A stretch of 64,000 bases of DNA from Paramacrobiotus metropolitanus (lineage: Eukaryota > Tardigrada > Eutardigrada > Parachela > Macrobiotidae). Below are positions 1 to 12,558 of this stretch, piece after piece (position 1 is the first letter of the stretch; each line of letters begins with the position of its first letter). Both the position numbers and the translations under genes were made by a program. The notes under the pieces were generated by a model that was given only the letters and a program-made list of their open reading frames with translations, did not search any database and had not been told where the DNA came from. The stretch spans positions 21,597-85,596 of the forward strand of contig NW_026570481.1 of NCBI RefSeq assembly GCF_019649055.1, given 5' to 3'.

Positions 1-181
1 AAATTCGAAGCCACCACGTATGTAATCGCAATTCAATCTGATTTGTTTGTGTGGCTGGGCGGACGATATCCGCGCCCTTCTGGATCCGTCGTACGACGTG
101 GACGTTCGCACCGGCAAAACGCTATTTTCCATCCGTAAAGAATCTGTGCTGTTTATTGCTATTCAACACTGGTTTGGATAA
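1..181 (+). CDS. 3' end of an unidentified gene (window edge)
   Basis: Two overlapping open frames make one plausible C-terminus. The first runs from base 1 to about base 60 (KFEATTYVIAIQSDLFVWLG). The second runs from base 62 and ends at a TAA at 179-181 (DDIRALLDPSYDVD to IQHWFG). The composition is protein-like and GC-rich, unlike the AT-rich DNA that follows. The two parts are offset by one base around 58-64, which may be a real frameshift or an assembly indel. I do not recognise the protein. The rest would lie upstream of the window. Confidence 0.35.
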
Positions 182-492
182 GCGAACAGGATTGTCTCAA
201 CAAGAGGTAGAAATCTCATAATATTATTTTACTTCTTGTATGTACATTACTTTTACATTCGAGAAGAAGATAGTTTAAATTTTAATATTTTATTTGCATT
301 AATTTATTGAACACACGTATGAAATAGTGGGACAGCAGATGCATGTAATTATTACATACATAAATTATTATACGAAATCGGCGCCATGTACGTATCGATG
401 TATGTACATATATGTCTATACTCGTATAATTATCTGTGTAAATGAAGCCGAAGATGACTCTTGTATTTATGCAGAGTATTATATATACAAAG
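182..492. other. AT-rich non-coding DNA
   Basis: This stretch follows the stop at 181. It is AT-rich with runs of alternating TA and ATGTAT. I see no exon or RNA gene in it. Confidence 0.5.
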
Positions 493-1080
493 CTAACTGA
501 GCCGTTTTTTCGGCCAACATCTCCTCCTACACCGTTCGACACTAATTTTAACACGATAGCTCAAAAAATCCCTAAAATCATCTAGTTTGCGGCAACGACT
601 TTCGTTTTTCAATCTTTTCGTCCTTCGATTTACGAAACGGCTCCAAAACGAATTTCGCTGATTGGTCGACCATTAGAAAGTAACAGAGGATTGGCGGAAA
701 TGCGTAATTTTCGAACCTAAACCGCTGACACATGGCAATGTACGAACATATGCATATTATTGTTAAGCCACACTGCCACATACTCAGTTTGTCCTTGTCG
801 GCTGGTTCATTTTACGGGAATGCAAATTTTATCGTTAAAAAAGTACACTCCTCCTACACCGTTCGCAACTAACTGAGCCGTTTTTTTGTCCAATTTTTAC
901 ACGATAGCTCAAAAAATGCCTAAAATCGTGTAGTCTGCGTCAACGACTTTCGTTTTTCGATCTTTTCGTCCTCCGATTTACGAACCGCGTTCGAAATGAA
1001 TTTCGCTGATTGGTTTACCTTTAGAAATTAAAATTGGATTGGCGGAAATGCGAATCGTTTCGAACGAAAACCGCTGACTA
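493..1080. repeat. Two diverged tandem copies of a ~235 bp repeat
   Basis: Copy 1 lies at about 493-729 and copy 2 at about 845-1078. Both contain the phrases CTCCTCCTACACCGTTCG, ACACGATAGCTCAAAAAAT, AACGACTTTCGTTTTTC and GGATTGGCGGAAATGCG in the same order and end at AACCGCTGAC. Similarity is roughly 80% by eye. The open frames that cross this area are short and uninformative, so I call it non-coding. Confidence 0.7.
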
Positions 1081-1257
1081 ACAGCATGAGGTAAAACTAC
1101 ACTTCTAAGCCAAAGATCACTGTACCGTTAGTTAATACTGTTAATATACTGGATAAAGTGGAGATACAAAAATACGGAAAGGCATAACGTAAAACGGACT
1201 GATTAATGTAACAGTAATTAACGTGGTTGGTAGCCTGGTTCTGAACATGCATATGTT

Positions 1258-1443
1258 TTTATAATTACTATTATTTATATACAGAGCTAACTTCGCCGTT
1301 TTGCTTCATTTACAGAGATTTTCGATTTTCGAAGATAGCAGGACAGGACATGCAGATGTTCTTATAATTAGTATTATTTATATACAGAGTTAGCTTCGCC
1401 GTTTTGCTTCATTTACAAGAATTTTCGATTTTCGAAGATAGAA
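1258..1443. repeat. Direct repeat at the edge of the minisatellite
   Basis: Two copies of a ~100 bp unit lie at about 1258-1345 and 1366-1443. Both contain TTATTTATATACAGAG, CTTCGCCGTTTTGCTTCATT and ATTTTCGATTTTCGAAGATAG. The second copy runs straight into GAAGTACAGGGATTTTCGCC, which is the unit of the array that follows. It may be the sequence from which the array grew. Confidence 0.65.
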
Positions 1444-4400
1444 GTACAGGGATTTTCGCCGGTCAGCCAAAAATACAGAAATTTTTGCCAGTTAGATAGA
1501 AGTACAGGGATTTTGCCGTTTAGATAAAAGTACAGCGACTTTCGCCGATCAAATAGAAGTCAGGGATTTTCGCCGGTTAGATGGAGGTACAGGAATTTTC
1601 GCCGATCAGATAGAAGTACAGGGATTTTCGCCGGTCAAATAGAAGTACAGGATGTTCGCCGGTCAGATACAAGTACAGAAATTTTTGCCGGTTAGATAGA
1701 AGTACAGGAATTTTCGCCGTTTAGATAAAAGTACAGGGACTTTCGTCGGTCAGATAGAAGTACAGGGATCTTCGCCGGTCAAATAGAAGTACAGGATTTT
1801 CGCCGGTTAGATAGAAGTACAGGATTTTCGCCGGTCAGCCAAAAATACAGAAATTTTTGCCAGTTAGATAGAAGTACAGAGATTTTCGCCGTTTAAATAA
1901 AAGTACAGGAATTTTTGCCGATCAGATACAAGTACAGGGATTTTCGCCGGTCAGATAGAAGTACAGGATTTTTGCCGGTCAGACAAAAGTACAGAAATTT
2001 TGCCGGTTAGATAGAAGTGCAGGGATTTTCGCCGTTTAAATAAAAGTACAGGGATTTTCGCCGGTTAGATGGAAGTACACGGTTTTCGTTGGTCAGATAG
2101 AAGTCAGATTTTTGCCGGTCTAACAGAAGTACAGGATTTTCGCCGGTTAGATGGAGGTACACGAATTTTCGTCGGTCAGATAGAAGTCAGGGATTTTCGC
2201 CGGTTAGATGGAGGTACAGGAATTTTTGCCGATCAGATAGAAGTACAGGGATTTTCGCCGGTCAAATAGAAGTACAGGGACTTTCGCCGATCAGATAGAA
2301 GTACAGGAATTTTCGCCGGTCAGATAGAAGTACAGGATTTTCGCCGGTCAGCCAAAAATACAGAAATTTTTGGCAGTTAGATAGAATTACAGAGATTTTC
2401 GCCGTTTAAATAAAAGTACAGGGACTTTCGCAGATCAGATAGAAGTACAGGGATTTTCGCCGGTTAGAATGAGGTACAGGAATTTTTGCCGATCAGATAG
2501 AAGTACAGGGATTTTCGCCGGTCAAATAGAAGTACAGGATGTTCGCCGGTCAGATAGAGGTACAGGATTTTAGCCGGTTAGACAAAAGTACAGAGATTTT
2601 CGCCGGTTAGATGGAGGTACACGAAATTTCGTCGGTCAGATAGAAGTCAGGGATTTGCGCCGGTTAGATGGAGGTACAGGAAGTTTCGCTGATCAGATAG
2701 AAGTACAGGATTTTCGCCGGTTAGATAAAAGTACAAGATTTTCGCCGGTCAGCCAAAAATACAGAAATTTTTGCCAGTTAAATAGAAGTACAGGGATATT
2801 TGCCGTTTAAATAGTACAGGGACTTTCGCCGTTCAAATAAAAGTACAGGGACTTTCGCCGATCAGATAGAAGTTCACTGATTTTCGCCGGTTATATGGAG
2901 GTACACGGATTTTCGCCGGTCAGATAGAAGTACAGGATTTTCGCCGGTCAGATAGAAGCACAGGATTTTCGCCGGTCAGACAAAAGTACAGAAATTTTTG
3001 CCAGTTAAATAGAAGTACAGGGATATTTGCCGTTTAAATAGTACAGGGATTTTGCCGTTTAAATAAAAGTACAGGGACTTTCGCCGATCAAATAGAAGTA
3101 CAGGGATTTTCGCCGGTTAGATGGAGGTACACGAATTTTCGTCGGTCAGATAGAAGTCAGGGATTTTCGCCGGTCAGACAAAAGTACAGAAATTTTTGCC
3201 AGTTAGATAGAAGTACAGGGATTTTGCCGTTTAGATAAAAGTACAGGGACTTTCGCCGATCAAATAGAAGTACAGGGATTTTCGCCGGTTAGATGGAGGT
3301 ACACGAATTTTCGTCGGTCAGATAGAAGTCAGGGATTTTCGCCGGTTAGATGGAGGTACAGGAATTTTTGCCGATCAGATAGAAGTACAGGGATTTTCGC
3401 CGGTCAAATAGAAGTACAGGGACTTTCGCCGATCAGATAGAAGTACAGGAATTTTCGCCGGTCAGATAGAAGTACAGGGACTTTCGCCGATCAGATAGAA
3501 GTACAGGAATTTTCGCCGGTCAGATAGAAGTACAGGATTTTCGCCGGTCAGCCAAAAATACAGAAATTTTTGGCAGTTAGATAGAATTACAGAGATTTTC
3601 GCCGTTTAAATAAAAGTACAGGGACTTTCGCAGATCAGATAGAAGTACAGGGATTTTCGCCGGTTAGATTGAGGTACAGGAATTTTTGCCGATCAGATAG
3701 AAGTACAGGGATTTTCGCCGGTCAAATAGAAGTACAGGATGTTCGCCGGTCAGATAGAGGTACAGGATTTTCGCCGGTTAGACAAAAGTACAGAAATTTT
3801 TGCCGGTTAGATAAAAGTACAGGGACTTTCGCCGATCAAATAGAAGTACAGAGATTTTCGCCGGTTAGATGGAGGTACACGAAATTTCGTCGGTCAGATA
3901 GAAGTCAGGGATTTTCACCGGTTAGATGGAGGTACAGGAAGTTTCGCTGATCAGATACAAGTACAGGATTTTCGCCGGTTAGATAAAAGTACAAGATTTT
4001 CGCCGGTCAGCCAAAAATACAGAAATTTTTGCAAGTTAAATAGAAGTACAGGGATATTTGCCGTTTAAATAGTACAGGGACTTTCGCCGATCAGATAGAA
4101 GTACACTGATTTTCGCCGGTTATATGGAGGTACACGGATTTTCGCCGGTCAGATAGAAGTACAGGATTTTCGCCGGTCAGACAAAAGTACAGAAATTTTT
4201 GCCGGTTAGATAGAAGTTCAGGGATTTTGCCGTTTAGATAAAAGTACAGGGACTTTCGCCGATCAAATAGAAGTACAGGGATTTTGGCCGGTTAGATGGA
4301 GGTACACGAATTTTCGTCGGTCAGATAGAAGTACAGGGTTTTCGCCGGTCAGACAAAAATACAGAAATTTTTGCCGATTAGGTACTGTACGCGCGCGAAT

Positions 4401-4800
4401 TTAAGGAACAGAAAATTGCCCCAGACCGCCTGCACTAGGCGTCGGCTTCTTTGATGTCAAAGAAACCGATGTCTAGTGCGGGCGGTCCAGGGGAATTTAC
4501 TATCCCTTAAATTCGCGCGAGTACATTAGAAGTACAGGGTTTTTTGCCGTTTAGATAAAAGTACAGGGACTTTCGCCGATCAGATAGAAGTACAAGGATT
4601 TTCCCCGGTTAGATGGAGGTACACGGATTTTCGTCGGTCAGATAGATCTCAGGGATTTTTGCCGGTTAGATAGAAGTACAGGAATTTTCGCGGGTCAGAT
4701 AGAACTACAGGATTTTCGCCGGTCAGATAGAAGTACAGGAATTTTCGCCTGTTAGAACAGAGGGATAGGGATTTTCGCCGGTCAGACACAGGGGCAGTGA
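1435..4800. repeat. Minisatellite, ~29 bp unit, about 110 degenerate copies
   Basis: The unit is about 28-30 bp and contains AGATAGAAGTACAGG followed by GATTTTCGCCGGTC. Sub-types differ in blocks: TTGCCGTTTAAATAAAAG, CCAAAAATACAGAAATT and GGTTAGATGGAGGTACA. Runs of sub-types recur. The segment 2341-2460 is identical to 3541-3660, exactly 1,200 bp away, so part of the array was copied as a block. The unit length is not held to a multiple of three and frames break often, so short open frames here are by-products of repetition. A foldback element interrupts the array at 4386-4525. Confidence 0.9.
4386..4525. mobile_element. Foldback / MITE-like element inside the minisatellite
   Basis: The 140 bp interval begins TGTACGCGCGCGAATTTAAGG-like and ends with its inverse (CCTTAAATTCGCGCG then AGTACA). 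Inside, GACCGCC...CACTAG pairs with CTAGTG...GGCGGTC around a central TTTGATGTCAAAG. It could therefore fold into one long hairpin. Minisatellite sequence resumes on both sides with TTAG, a possible target duplication that I cannot fix exactly. It has no coding capacity. Confidence 0.7.
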
Positions 4801-5703
4801 CTGTCGGCGGTTAGACGGAGGTGGTGTCCGGCTGATATGTTATTAATAACATTTTTGGCTGATATGTTATTTGGCTCAACCTTCTTTGTTGACGACGATT
4901 TTAGCGATGGCACCTCAATAAATTGAAGTATATGTATGCACGTTCCGTTTTTTTTGCTGGTCGCCTTTTAGTCGGTTTTTTACATAAGTATGCATTGGCG
5001 GAACAGAAAATCACGCAGTAAATTACTTCAGTACGTAATACACTTCGTCTAACCTCTTACCGATACACGTTCCGTTAATTATAACAGAACGTGTATACAT
5101 ATACCGTTTGTATAATCCAAAACAAACCGCTTTCCGATCCAATTAAATGCCGTTTCCTAAATCTTTATAAAACTACCACATTATTTTCTTCAGTTTTAAA
5201 AATTCTCAACCGAGGCCGGAGGCCGAGGTTGAGCTTGTATTAACAGCCAACAGGCAGTTTCGGGTCAATGCTTCCGCGGTATTTGGCAACATATTAACAT
5301 TATTATTTATGTCGGGATTAAGTTTTGAACTATATCCGTACTCTTAATTTGTGCTTTCCTGAAATTTTTGTGGCTGAAAGAGTAAAAGGAAACCATGCGA
5401 AAATGTTCCTAAACAGTGCTGGGAATTCGAAAATTTACGAATTAGCTAAATTGTATGCGCCAGCTCTGTCGGAGGCGCACAACCATTTTGTTCAGTTTTT
5501 ATACAGTGTGCCACGATATGCTTGTTTTGTTTTGAAAGCAGCTGCCCGATAATAATGATATGGTGTTCTTTCACGCTGACCTTGGCCTATTTTATAGGTC
5601 TCGCATGAAAACTGACCAGCTCGCCTCCTCACGCGGAGGCTAAAAACACCTTGTTGCTGGAGACATCATTCTCACTGGCCATCTAAAGGTCACGGTGCCT
5701 CCA
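4801..5703. other. Non-coding interval with a short perfect hairpin
   Basis: This is mostly AT-rich unique sequence. A hairpin-forming palindrome lies at 5205-5233, where CTCAACC pairs with GGTTGAG around GAGGCCGGAGGCCGA. The small open frame at 5325-5552 has no recognisable domain or splice context and I do not call it. Confidence 0.5.
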
Positions 5704-6000
5704 ATGGACAACCGCACTGATACCTGCGGATTTCCGCTTGTCAACTATACTATCGAGAATGCGTACGCTAGGCGCATACGGCTTTGTGAGACAACCAAGG
5801 ATCCTACGACAGCATATACTGTCCTGCTGCTACTTCCCTTTGGAATATTGGGTAACGGTCTTGGGACTCTTTTGCTGCTGGCCAGATGCTGCACGAAATG
5901 CAAATGCCGTGCGGTAGTCTCATGGCGAACTCGAGCCAAAAGCTGGAACAGATTTGTTTTGGCATATCTAAATCTTCGTTTTCTTTACTGGTGTGTATAA
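5704..6000 (+). pseudogene. GPCR-like N-terminus and first membrane helix (fragment)
   Basis: An ATG at 5704 opens about 98 codons. The first 40 residues are polar, with possible N-glycosylation sites NRT and NYT. One strongly hydrophobic helix follows, containing LLPFGILGNGLGTLLLLA. The G-x-x-G-N pattern is the signature of transmembrane helix 1 in rhodopsin-class GPCRs. A basic cysteine-rich loop (CCTKCKC) comes next, where intracellular loop 1 would be. No second helix is visible before the stop at 6000, and I found no matching downstream exon. It is either the first exon of a gene whose other exons I cannot see, or a relic. A possible polyadenylation signal (AATAAATAAA) lies near 6260. 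Any single-helix membrane protein is the alternative. Confidence 0.35.
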
Positions 6001-6814
6001 TCGTAACTGCCATTTGCTAGAAAGCAATCGTAGCAAAGTTTCTGTTTATCTGTTTAAGCTTATCATTATGGAATTTGTCGCGGCAGGGCTGGAATAAATG
6101 AACTGCGCTACTATACTGCTGATGCTTTTGCCAGAAAACCTTCAGTAGTTTCCATTTAAGTGTTCAGGACTGTCCTTTTTGGAAGCGCACAGGGTAAACC
6201 ACAACGGTTATTATTTCCTATGTCAGAGTTGGCCCCAGCAGACCTGCACTGAACTGTAATAAATAAAATTTATATATACGTTCCGCCACAGACGCTTAAT
6301 AACAACACTGATACGTTGGGTACAAGGAACTCAATCGGGGTGCATCAGTCTCCTGGAAAACCTTGCGCCTAAAGACTTAAAAAGATCCATAATCTACTCG
6401 GAGGTCGCACTTTTCTGCTTTAAGAATTCCACAGACAAATGGGTAAAATTTACTGGGTACGGCCGTGCGTATGGGGTCTGCATGAGCAAATAACGATTAC
6501 GTTTATTCATTTCCTCCTACTGCAGAATTCAGATCCAGTACTTAACTGTATCAGAAAACTATAATCGGGTAATATTTCAGAATAAAAAAAAATAAGCACG
6601 GTCTTTTTCATGGGTACGAGTAGTTGAAGACGAATGGAGACTGAAGCAGTTAGTAATGTTATGGGAGGTGCCTAGTTACATAGCAACCTAACTTCAGTGT
6701 TGAGATTGTTCGTTAAATGCAAGTAGTTCGTGCATTTTGCTTGCACTATGCTCACATCGAGTTTTCGATTCTCAAGTATTCTAAGTACATTTTTAGTGTA
6801 GAAAAGTTGGAAAA
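6001..6814. other. Intergenic region upstream of the CatSper subunit gene
   Basis: About 800 bp of unique sequence. It contains an AATAAATAAA near 6260 that could end an upstream plus-strand transcript. The last 100 bp before the ATG at 6815 would hold the CatSper promoter or 5' UTR, but I see no clear TATA or initiator element. Confidence 0.4.
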
Positions 6815-9800
6815 ATGTCTTCTAGTATTGCATTGGGATTAACGTGCGCACTCTGCCTCGCACTTCGTGCGGAAACGAAAAGCCGATTCTTGGCGCTGCC
6901 ATACATGGACCCGCCTGATACGCTGCTAGATCAACAGTAAGTATAAAACTGAAATTTTGTGTTCGTGTCTGTCAGTGCAGCTAGCTGGTATAGCTAGCTG
7001 GCTTTTGAAGAGACAATCCGTCCCAACGATTTTAAAAGGGCTTTTATTGATTTTGTGTGATGCAGTCGATAGACAGTGGCGCAAAGGTGCATGAATTAGG
7101 CAATAACATCCAGAATTTTTTGCACATCGGGAGTTTTGTTCGGTTTCTGTTCATGCACCGTACAGGCGGTACAGCTGTCATTTTTTCCGGTTCATGTATT
7201 GTCAGTACTGGGTACATCGATGCTTTTTGTGTTGGAAACCCTTCGCTTTATTTATCAGATACCAGTATACGTAGTTCCAGAGGAGAACATTGAGATGCTT
7301 TAAAAAGAACAAGCCGCACTAGTGCGCTGCTAAATAACGACCGCTTTCAGAAATGAATAATTGCAACTGAAATATTTTTTATTCGAAATCACCTTACTGT
7401 ATTTAATTACTTATTACTTCTAATGTTTAATGTTTGCTGTGTATTGTGCTGGTAAGTACATTTCCATGGGAAAAAAAGAAATTCAACAGTGCGTCCCATT
7501 TGCTTAAACACTTGAAGAAAACTACGTTATAATTTTTCCATTATTATTAAGTATCTGTCTATAAAATGTCTATTAAGAAACTGAGTATCTGTCATACCGT
7601 ACATTTGTCAAAAATGTGATAGATTGTATGTACCAGACTAGCCGCGACGGTGACCCTTGTTGCAGTGCCAACTGAGCTCGCCTTTGCAGCGAACCTGGCG
7701 CTGGCGCTCCGCCCTACAGCCTCGCTCCCGACCACGTCCTGCGCTGCCTCTGGAACAGCTCGGTCCTCTCGACAGCGCCACAGGATGCCCTGCTTCTTCA
7801 CACCGACAACACCACCCTCCTGTGTTACATCCTCGACGGCCGCTTAGATCCCCTAGAACCGCGGCAGGTGGAGGTCAGCCGCGCGGCGGTCGCCGCCTTG
7901 GACGCGTGGGTGCGTGTGGATAACGGCAGCAGTCCGCCCTGGGAAAGCTTGATGCGTGGGCAGGCCTACTCGTTGGCAGAGTACGGGGTGTGGGCGGTGC
8001 CTATCAACCGGACGGTTCTCGCGGTGGGACGGCGGGCCGCCTGGCTCCCGTGGACCGTCACCGTGCGGGTGCGGCGGAAGAACAGTACGGTGGAGGTGGA
8101 GCGGACCCGGTTCACCGTGGTGGATCCGTATTCGGATGCGTATTTGAGTTGGTTGTGGGGGAACCCGGTGAGTGTGTCGGATTTCCGGACGCAGACGGCC
8201 GATGGCGGGTAAGCGACAACGACGTCTGGTCACCCATCTCAGGAATTTAAAAATGTTTCTATTGATTATTGAATTTGCAAAGCTGTACTTCAGATGAGCC
8301 GTTAGGAGCGCGCGCATGCAATCATACGCATGTTTTAAATAACAAAGCTGACACTAAAGACAGTGCCATACAGGTGATCTTTATTCATAAACAGTAAAGT
8401 ATTGCCAAAATTCATTGTTACCTTGTATGTTATAAATAACAGTAATTAGAATTTCTATGTTGTGATCGCTTTTTGTATACCGGCACCGAAAACGTACATT
8501 CACGAACGAGATAGTCAAATCGTCCAATGAATCACAATCACTTATGTTCCCAATGTAAAATTATTTCAAAATGAGAATTACATATACCGTATACGTAACT
8601 GAAATAATTTAGGTGGCCATTCCGTTCACGAATGTACGCGTACGTATTCGGTACGTCATACACCAGTAAATATATATAAAATTATAAAATTTTTTAGTCA
8701 TTATACGGAAACCAAAATTACTCGAAGTATCGTCTTCAGTGCCGGCAAAAAGATTCATTTAACACAGCTCAGTAATATTATGTGAATGTCGCGAAACGGT
8801 TCAAACGCTTTCTGGGTCTAAATTCCTTGCGCCCATCTTCTACGATTTTCCTATGTTCTGAAAATATACAGTGCGATAATGCAGTGGAAAACTGCGTACG
8901 ATGTGGTCGAAATTAGTACCATTAACCATGTACCATGGCCCTGGCTAATTGAGATCCTTGCGTTTCTGTTTAGCAAAGCGCTGACCATCCGCAATCCCTG
9001 CAATCCGCAGATCACCATCCTCATCCGGACCCTCCCGGACACCGCCGCCGGGACGCTCCGGGTGTACTTCTCCGTCTCCTGGTCGATGAGCGCTCTGATC
9101 TTCACCGGCTGGCGGAAGGTGGCGACTCTTCCTAGTAACTGTACCCTGACCGCCGCCACGGGGCTGCCGGCATATATCATTCTGCACACAGCATGCGGCG
9201 CCTACGTCACCGACCGCTTGGTAACCACGCCCACGGGCAACGAGAGGACGGATGCGGCGCCGCGCGCGATGCTGTTCAGTCGGGCGGCGGTGTTGGATGG
9301 GTTTGCGGCGGATGCCGGGGCCACGGCGTCGGAGTACTGCTATATACGCACCAGTCCGTCGAAGATCGGGAGTACAGTGGCGTTTAAGAATGCGGCTGGA
9401 GTCAGTGGAGTGGTCGTTCCGCCGTTTCAAGTACATGCTTAACTTAATTAGTTTTTAGTATAATTTTCATTCCTTCTAACTACTTTTAGCATTAAAATAA
9501 TTTTTTCAATTTTTAGTAATTTTTCAAACTGCAGTTTTGTTTAGAAAGCACTTCTGTACCGGCCTGTATTTCTTTAAATTATTTTAACCCGGTAATTAAT
9601 TGTTTTTAAGTGTTTTATTTTGTTAATTATTTTTTTTATATACGTATTCTCGCATTAGATTAATATTCGTTGGAATAAAAAAATTTGTTACACCCTGTAG
9701 GTAGTACTGAGAAATAATATAAAAAAATAAAACTAAATTCCTAACTACAGAGAACTAACAAAGTCAAGAAATAACATCGAATAAATATAATAAAATTAAT

Positions 9801-12558
9801 TGTTGTAAAATGCACAGGAATTCATTACGCCGTTGCTGTCCTATCGGCCGCAAAACGACTCCGACCCTTCCGCACCCCGCACCTCCTTCTTCACCACGAT
9901 CCGCTCCAACCCCGCCGCCATCATCACCAGCCTCGTCCACCCCGCCACGAACCTCCACTACACCCTGTACCGCGCCAACGGCACCTTCAGCCTCTTCGCT
10001 CAACCCCTCTCCGACCTCCGCGCCTCCCTCCCCAGCGGCCGCATCCTGACCACCTTCCCGGACACCTTCCAGCCGCGCCGCTTCCAGGCCCATCCCCTCA
10101 CTCAGCACCTTTACCTTCTCGGGAACCAGCTGTGGATGAGCGCCGACGGGGCCCGCTTCCAGCTCCTCCACGACCGGGAGGTTACGGAGGTGACGTTCTC
10201 CCCGGGGGGCACGCAGATGGCGGTGCGGAGTCCCGCCGGGGTGATGGTGGGCGGGGCCTTTGGCGGGGCTCTGTTTCCGGTAGGGTGCACAGTGGACGGG
10301 AACCAGGCGGTGACCTTTGGGCCGGATGAGCGGCTGTACGTGCTGGATGGCATGACAAACGGGGGCGCGGCGCGCTGTGAGGTCCAGCGGGAGGTGGTGC
10401 TCCCGGGGGCATTCGCCATGATCCCGGTGACATCGGCGGTGTTTTATCTACTGGAGTGGGATACCGGGAACGGGACGCGACAGCTGACGGAAGAGTTTGT
10501 CGGTTATGAGTTCCGACATGTCAGTAATGCTTCCACCAGCTCCGGCGATTATGGTATATCTGCCGTTGCATTTCATTCTTTGCTAGAATTAAAAGAAATA
10601 TGACTACTAAAGAATCGGTTAAACTTATGTTTAAAATTATTTTAATAAACTGACTTCTTCATTTGGCATTTAGTTAAACAAAGTTTTAATAATGTTATAA
10701 TCACGTTTTCAAGTATTATATTTGTTTTAATTTTTGGAAAGAAAAAAAATTAAGTTAGTCTGTGAGTAACAACATAGCAATAAAAAATAGTAATAAAAAT
10801 GTTATCGAAAAACTAAAATTAAATTAAATGAAAAGGAAAGTGAAGGATAAACTTACACTCGTAATAAAAATAATCGAACTCAGTTAATATAAATTGTTAT
10901 ACGCTAAGTTAAAACTGAAATTTTGTCGTAAAGACAGCGGTGTTGTTGTGGACTTCCTCCCGGAAACGTTCGTTTCCACCACGATTCCCGACGCCGGATC
11001 CCTTCTCCAGATTGAACAGTCCTCACCGCTCCTCGCCTCAGCCAGTGACCTTTCCATGGGCCAGTTATCCACACAGGAGAACCTAACCCTCACATTTACC
11101 AACGTCACCGCACCCGTGACCTTTGCCTTAAGCACTTCCGGTGCCGACTGGTCCATCCGTGTCGCGGCCTACTCCACCCTCATCGCCGAGCAATGGGATC
11201 CCTACGGCGGGCTCCTCTGGCGCGGCAGCTTCATCGTCACTGCACTAAACCCGGCCACGGGATGGGCGCTCACCCCGGTCCCTGCCTGGATCTCCACGGT
11301 GGACCTACGTCCCGGAGAATGGAGGCTCGTGTCCATATCGAACCTGGATCCCACTGCTCCGGCATGGGTCCTCCGGGAGAGCGCGGAGGAGTGCCCGTAT
11401 CTGTTGACGTTAAACGGTTCGACCCAGTCTATTGTCAACGTCTACCTTGACCGCGGGGATACCGCGACCCTGGTGGTGTCCCTAAAACCGACCTTCACTC
11501 GCCGGCAGCACCGGGGACTTCCCAACCGTATCCTGGCGTTCCGCACCGCCACCCCGCGGCTGCACATTACCTCCAGAACCTCGGAGACCGCTTTTGGAGG
11601 TTATGACCTCACGTACACCATCGAGGAAGTCGGGACCACGAGCCAGGCGGATTTCTGGTCGACCACCGTGACCTTTACCATGACTTCCGGCAGTTCCGCT
11701 TGCCGGCGGCAGTTAATCGTCCTGAACATTGTCAGCGGATGTCTGAAGGGCTCCGGACTCCGGTACGTCTTCCCGGACGGGATGAGCGACGCAGAGTATG
11801 TCAACGCCACCTTGACGAACAAAATCGGCGACCCAGTTCTCGGACCGATTCCGGTCAACTACCGCCCGCCCTCGGACGCCGACGGGATCGACTTCCCGCG
11901 TTCCCCGAATGTATACAACGCCGACGTGTCGCAACCGGTGCGGACGGACTTCGCCGCGCCCGATCAGTTTCCGGTGGTGTACAAACAGTGCGACGGCTGC
12001 TGCACAGAGGACATGCGCCGCAGCATGCTACTAGCCAACTCCGAGTGCCTCACCCAGGCGGTGTACCTCCCGTTCTCCGGGGACCATCTCTTCCAGCTGC
12101 GTCTGGACACCGGGACCTCCAGCGGTCTCCTCCCGCCCAGCGAACCCGTCCTGGTCCAGGAGCTCAACAACCGGACGGCCTTCAGCATCGTCCTCCCGGA
12201 CGGCAGCCACACGACGCTGGACCTCCTCCGCGCCCGGATGGGGAACACCTCCGGGATCCTGGTGGCCTCCAACAGCACGATCCGCTTCACCGGGACGGGG
12301 TTGTTCCATCTGCGGGCCAGTGCGCTGCCGGAGAGTTCCTACTGCACCTTGTCGACAGAGTGGATGCTGTGGGTGTACCAGGCCCCGTTGGCCTTCCCCC
12401 TGGGGCAGATCTGCCAGGTGGTGACCTTGTTGGTGGTCAGTGTGTGGTTGTTCGTCGTCCTCACGGCGTTGGGCGAGGCGACGCTGGTCGACCGGCGCCG
12501 GCGGACGGCGCAGCGCATGCCCGACCGGATTCCCTTGGTCGACGCGGCGGCTAAATGA
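6815..12558 (+). CDS. CATSPERE: CatSper channel auxiliary subunit, epsilon-like
   Basis: I model five exons: 6815-6936, 7690-8208, 8974-9430, 9818-10553 and 10934-12558. All introns are GT-AG and phases agree (2,2,0,1), giving 1,152 residues. CatSper auxiliary subunits form the extracellular canopy of the sperm-tail calcium channel. Seen here: a signal peptide (residues 1-20), a long extracellular part with many N-x-S/T sites, a region in exon 4 consistent with the family's beta-propeller (about 370-610), and a C-terminal stem. The stem holds the family phrase NYRPPSD near residue 919, then SPNVYNAD, KQCDGCC and CTLSTEWMLWV. One transmembrane helix lies near 1097-1122, followed by a short basic tail. 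The closest family by eye is epsilon/delta, and APLAFP before the helix favours epsilon. The start is chosen because it begins a signal peptide and has no good upstream alternative. The subunit letter is less certain than the family. Confidence 0.85.

Noticed and set aside
2069-3950. Open frames inside the minisatellite (repeated FAGQIEVQ-type peptides)
   Set aside because: They follow from the ~29 bp repeat, break whenever the unit length changes, and have no splice or domain context.
1435-4800. CRISPR-like spacing of repeats
   Set aside because: There are no unique spacers. Units are contiguous, degenerate and in an animal genome.
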